Assembly: GCF_012927345.1 (NCBI RefSeq)
Contig: NZ_JABBGJ010000002.1
Location: 62,001 to 126,000 of the forward strand
DNA: 64,000 bases
Origin: Paraburkholderia polaris
GTDB lineage: Bacteria > Pseudomonadota > Gammaproteobacteria > Burkholderiales > Burkholderiaceae
Direction of reading: 5' to 3'
Part shown: piece after piece, positions 62,746-64,000 of the stretch
Layout: each line of letters begins with the position of its first letter
How positions within the stretch are numbered: position 1 is the first letter of the stretch
Notes under the pieces: model-generated
What the model was told of the DNA's origin: nothing
Database searches by the model: none
What the model saw: only the letters and a program-made list of their open reading frames with translations
Position numbers and translations under genes: made by a program

Positions 62746-63030
62746 ATGAACACGCTGATGATCAAAGACCTGTCCCTCACCGCCCAACTCGACAGCAAGG
62801 CCATGAGCGCCGTGCGTGGCGGCCTTGGCTACGGCTATCCGTCGTCGTCGGTTTTCAACTTCACGCCCGTGTATGCGCCGAACAACAGCAAGCAGGTCAG
62901 CGCTACGCAATTGATCAGCAACGAAATGAACATTCAGAACGCCAACGGCAACAACGCAGCATTCGTCGCCGGCGTGACCACCACGATCGATCCGCATGTG
63001 AGCTCGAGCAACAACATCAACGTGTATTGA
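62746..63030 (+). CDS. Double-glycine leader peptide D
   Basis: The 94-residue protein starts behind CAGGAGATTTACC. The leader (1-26) is nearly that of peptide A and ends Val-Arg-Gly-Gly. The core begins LGYGYPSSSVFNFTPVYAPN and shares the block NNSKQVSATQLISNEMNIQN with A. It has no Cys and about 20 Asn. It is the inverted-duplicate partner of peptide A and lies just before the outer-membrane channel gene, consistent with export through a type I-like system. Confidence 0.85.
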   Translation: MNTLMIKDLSLTAQLDSKAMSAVRGGLGYGYPSSSVFNFTPVYAPNNSKQVSATQLISNEMNIQNANGNNAAFVAGVTTTIDPHVSSSNNINVY

Positions 63031-63043
63031 ACGGCTCAGGCCG

Positions 63044-63069
63044 CCGCGGAGGCTCTCAGGCCTCCGCGG
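63044..63069 (+). terminator. Hairpin after peptide D
   Basis: CCGCGGAGGC / GCCTCCGCGG form a perfect 10-bp stem with a 6-base loop, 14 bp after the peptide D stop. No T-run follows, so termination may be partial. Confidence 0.55.
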
Positions 63070-63256
63070 GACGCGCACCCTCAGCGCGTCAAAAAGATTT
63101 CGCAGCCAATCGTTCTTTCCACACGACCCCAGCGTCACCGCCCGATCCCCGCGCCGACCTTCCTGTACCGCTTCGATGGTGAAGACGGGCAGGAGATGCT
63201 TTACTTAAACAGCGCGTCCTTCTCGTGCAGCGTGCCCGGCGTCATCGGAGAAAATC

Positions 63257-64000
63257 GTGTCAGCGTTGCTTGATTCAATGGTCCGTCAGCGCTTTTTCAA
63301 CGCCTCGGCGCGGTGCTGTGTGGACCGTCGACCGGCCAGTGCGAACCGCATGGCCGCGGCATTGCGCGGACTCTGCGCCGCAACGGCCTGCGCGCTGTCG
63401 CTGTGCGCGTGTATCGACGTCAGCATGCCCGACTACAAGCGGCCCGATACGCCCGCCAAGGCGTCGTGGTCGGATCAGAAAGGCTCGCCGGTATCGGCGG
63501 CCGCGACCATCGAGCCGGACTGGTGGAAAGGCTTCCACGATCCGTATCTGGACACACTGGTCGCTAAAGCGATCGCAGGCAACTTCGATATCAAGGTGCT
63601 GGCCGCGCGTATCGACGTGGCCAGCACGCAGATCGGCGAGGCCAAAGCAGGTGCGTTGCCGACCATGGATCTTGGCGGCGGCGCCGATTTCGAAAAGAGT
63701 ACAGGTCAGACGTTTTCCAAACAGTACAACGTCGCGACGCAGGTGAGCTGGGACATCGATATCTGGGGCAAAGTGGAGAAGGGCGTGCAAGCGCAAAAGG
63801 CCGAATTCCACGCGAGCGAAGCGGATTGGCGCGCCGGTTATCTGGAACTGGTGGCAAACGTCTCAAGTACCTACTTCCAGATTCTGCAATTCGACGATCA
63901 GATCGAGCAGCAGCAACAAACGCTCGTGACGAACCGGCAGATTCTCACCATCTACGAAGGCCAGCGCCGCAATGGCCTCGTGCCGCAAACGCAGGTGTTG
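63257..64000 (+). CDS. OprM/NodT-type outer-membrane efflux lipoprotein (3' end outside window)
   Basis: The GTG at 63257 follows GGAGAAAATC; ATG 63278 is an alternative. The frame stays open to base 64000 (248 codons). A signal peptide ends in the lipobox LCAC. PDYKRPDTPAKASWSDQ, then EPDWWKGFHDPYLDTLVAKA and QVSWDIDIWGKVEKGVQAQK are typical of the OprM/NodT outer-membrane factor family, which forms the trimeric TolC-like channel of RND pumps or type I secretion. The plus-strand frame at 63225-63746 overlapping it is a shadow. Adjacent peptide genes suggest it exports them; the inner-membrane partners would lie to the right. Confidence 0.88.
   Translation, partial: MSALLDSMVRQRFFNASARCCVDRRPASANRMAAALRGLCAATACALSLCACIDVSMPDYKRPDTPAKASWSDQKGSPVSAAATIEPDWWKGFHDPYLDTLVAKAIAGNFDIKVLAARIDVASTQIGEAKAGALPTMDLGGGADFEKSTGQTFSKQYNVATQVSWDIDIWGKVEKGVQAQKAEFHASEADWRAGYLELVANVSSTYFQILQFDDQIEQQQQTLVTNRQILTIYEGQRRNGLVPQTQVL

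Noticed and set aside
63225..63746. A 173-residue Arg-rich plus-strand frame
   Set aside because: It is out of frame with the clear OprM-type lipoprotein (GTG 63257) and its composition is that of a shifted GC-rich gene.

Overview
The window looks like a chromosomal segment of a beta-proteobacterium of the Burkholderia/Paraburkholderia group. The housekeeping-type genes are GC-rich, and several products match families typical of that group: a DUF2783 protein beside an aromatic-type FAD monooxygenase, DUF3309 and DUF3303 proteins, ACS-type MFS carriers, and a Wzx/Wzy exopolysaccharide cluster with a YjbH protein. The genus is inferred from gene content; no rRNA or tRNA gene was seen.

Layout. 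(1) 1-5076: the 3' part of an AT-rich giant toxin-like gene. (2) 5103-9874, minus strand: a MerR-ATPase fusion, a Fic AMPylase preceded by two 59-bp direct repeats, and two overlapping IclR regulators. (3) 10159-14803: a catabolic operon (metallo-beta-lactamase-fold hydrolase, FAD monooxygenase, DUF2783, MFS carrier) divergent from the IclR pair. (4) 15136-21867: a type VI secretion vgrG island with a VgrG fused to an HExxH metalloprotease domain, a candidate immunity protein, a PAAR spike and a membrane protein. (5) 22068-32787: accessory metabolism, including a phosphopantetheinyl transferase facing a degenerate homologue, a nitroreductase with a Fur-box-like palindrome, an L-lactate dehydrogenase-type enzyme, an adenosine-specific kinase next to an Ap4A phosphorylase, an Lrp/LysE pair and small membrane proteins.

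(6) 33120-51525: an exopolysaccharide locus in two transcription units. Unit 1 holds the priming transferase, YjbH and a lipoprotein. Unit 2 holds Wza, Wzb, Wzc, Wzy, Wzx, four glycosyltransferases and a secreted Ser-rich protein. A GH26-like lipoprotein hydrolase lies convergent at the end. Each unit is preceded by a GG-N10-GC sigma-54 promoter, and 130-140 bp further upstream by the same GTTACG-rich element, so I infer one sigma-54 activator drives both.

(7) 52861-64000: a DHA2 efflux pump with DUF3303, then the most unusual region. Four small proteins share an exact 26-residue double-glycine leader, three on the minus strand (55293-56364) and one on the plus strand (62746-63030). They flank a membrane Ser/Thr kinase, a secreted caspase-like/formylglycine-enzyme-like fusion and two His-rich DUF4399 proteins. 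An OprM/TolC-type outer-membrane lipoprotein gene follows and runs off the right edge. The first and last peptide genes are an inverted duplication that includes a sigma-54 promoter, a 5' hairpin and an upstream inverted repeat. I read this as a sigma-54-controlled peptide-export system with a kinase/caspase module. The assembly appears undescribed to me, but no search was possible.
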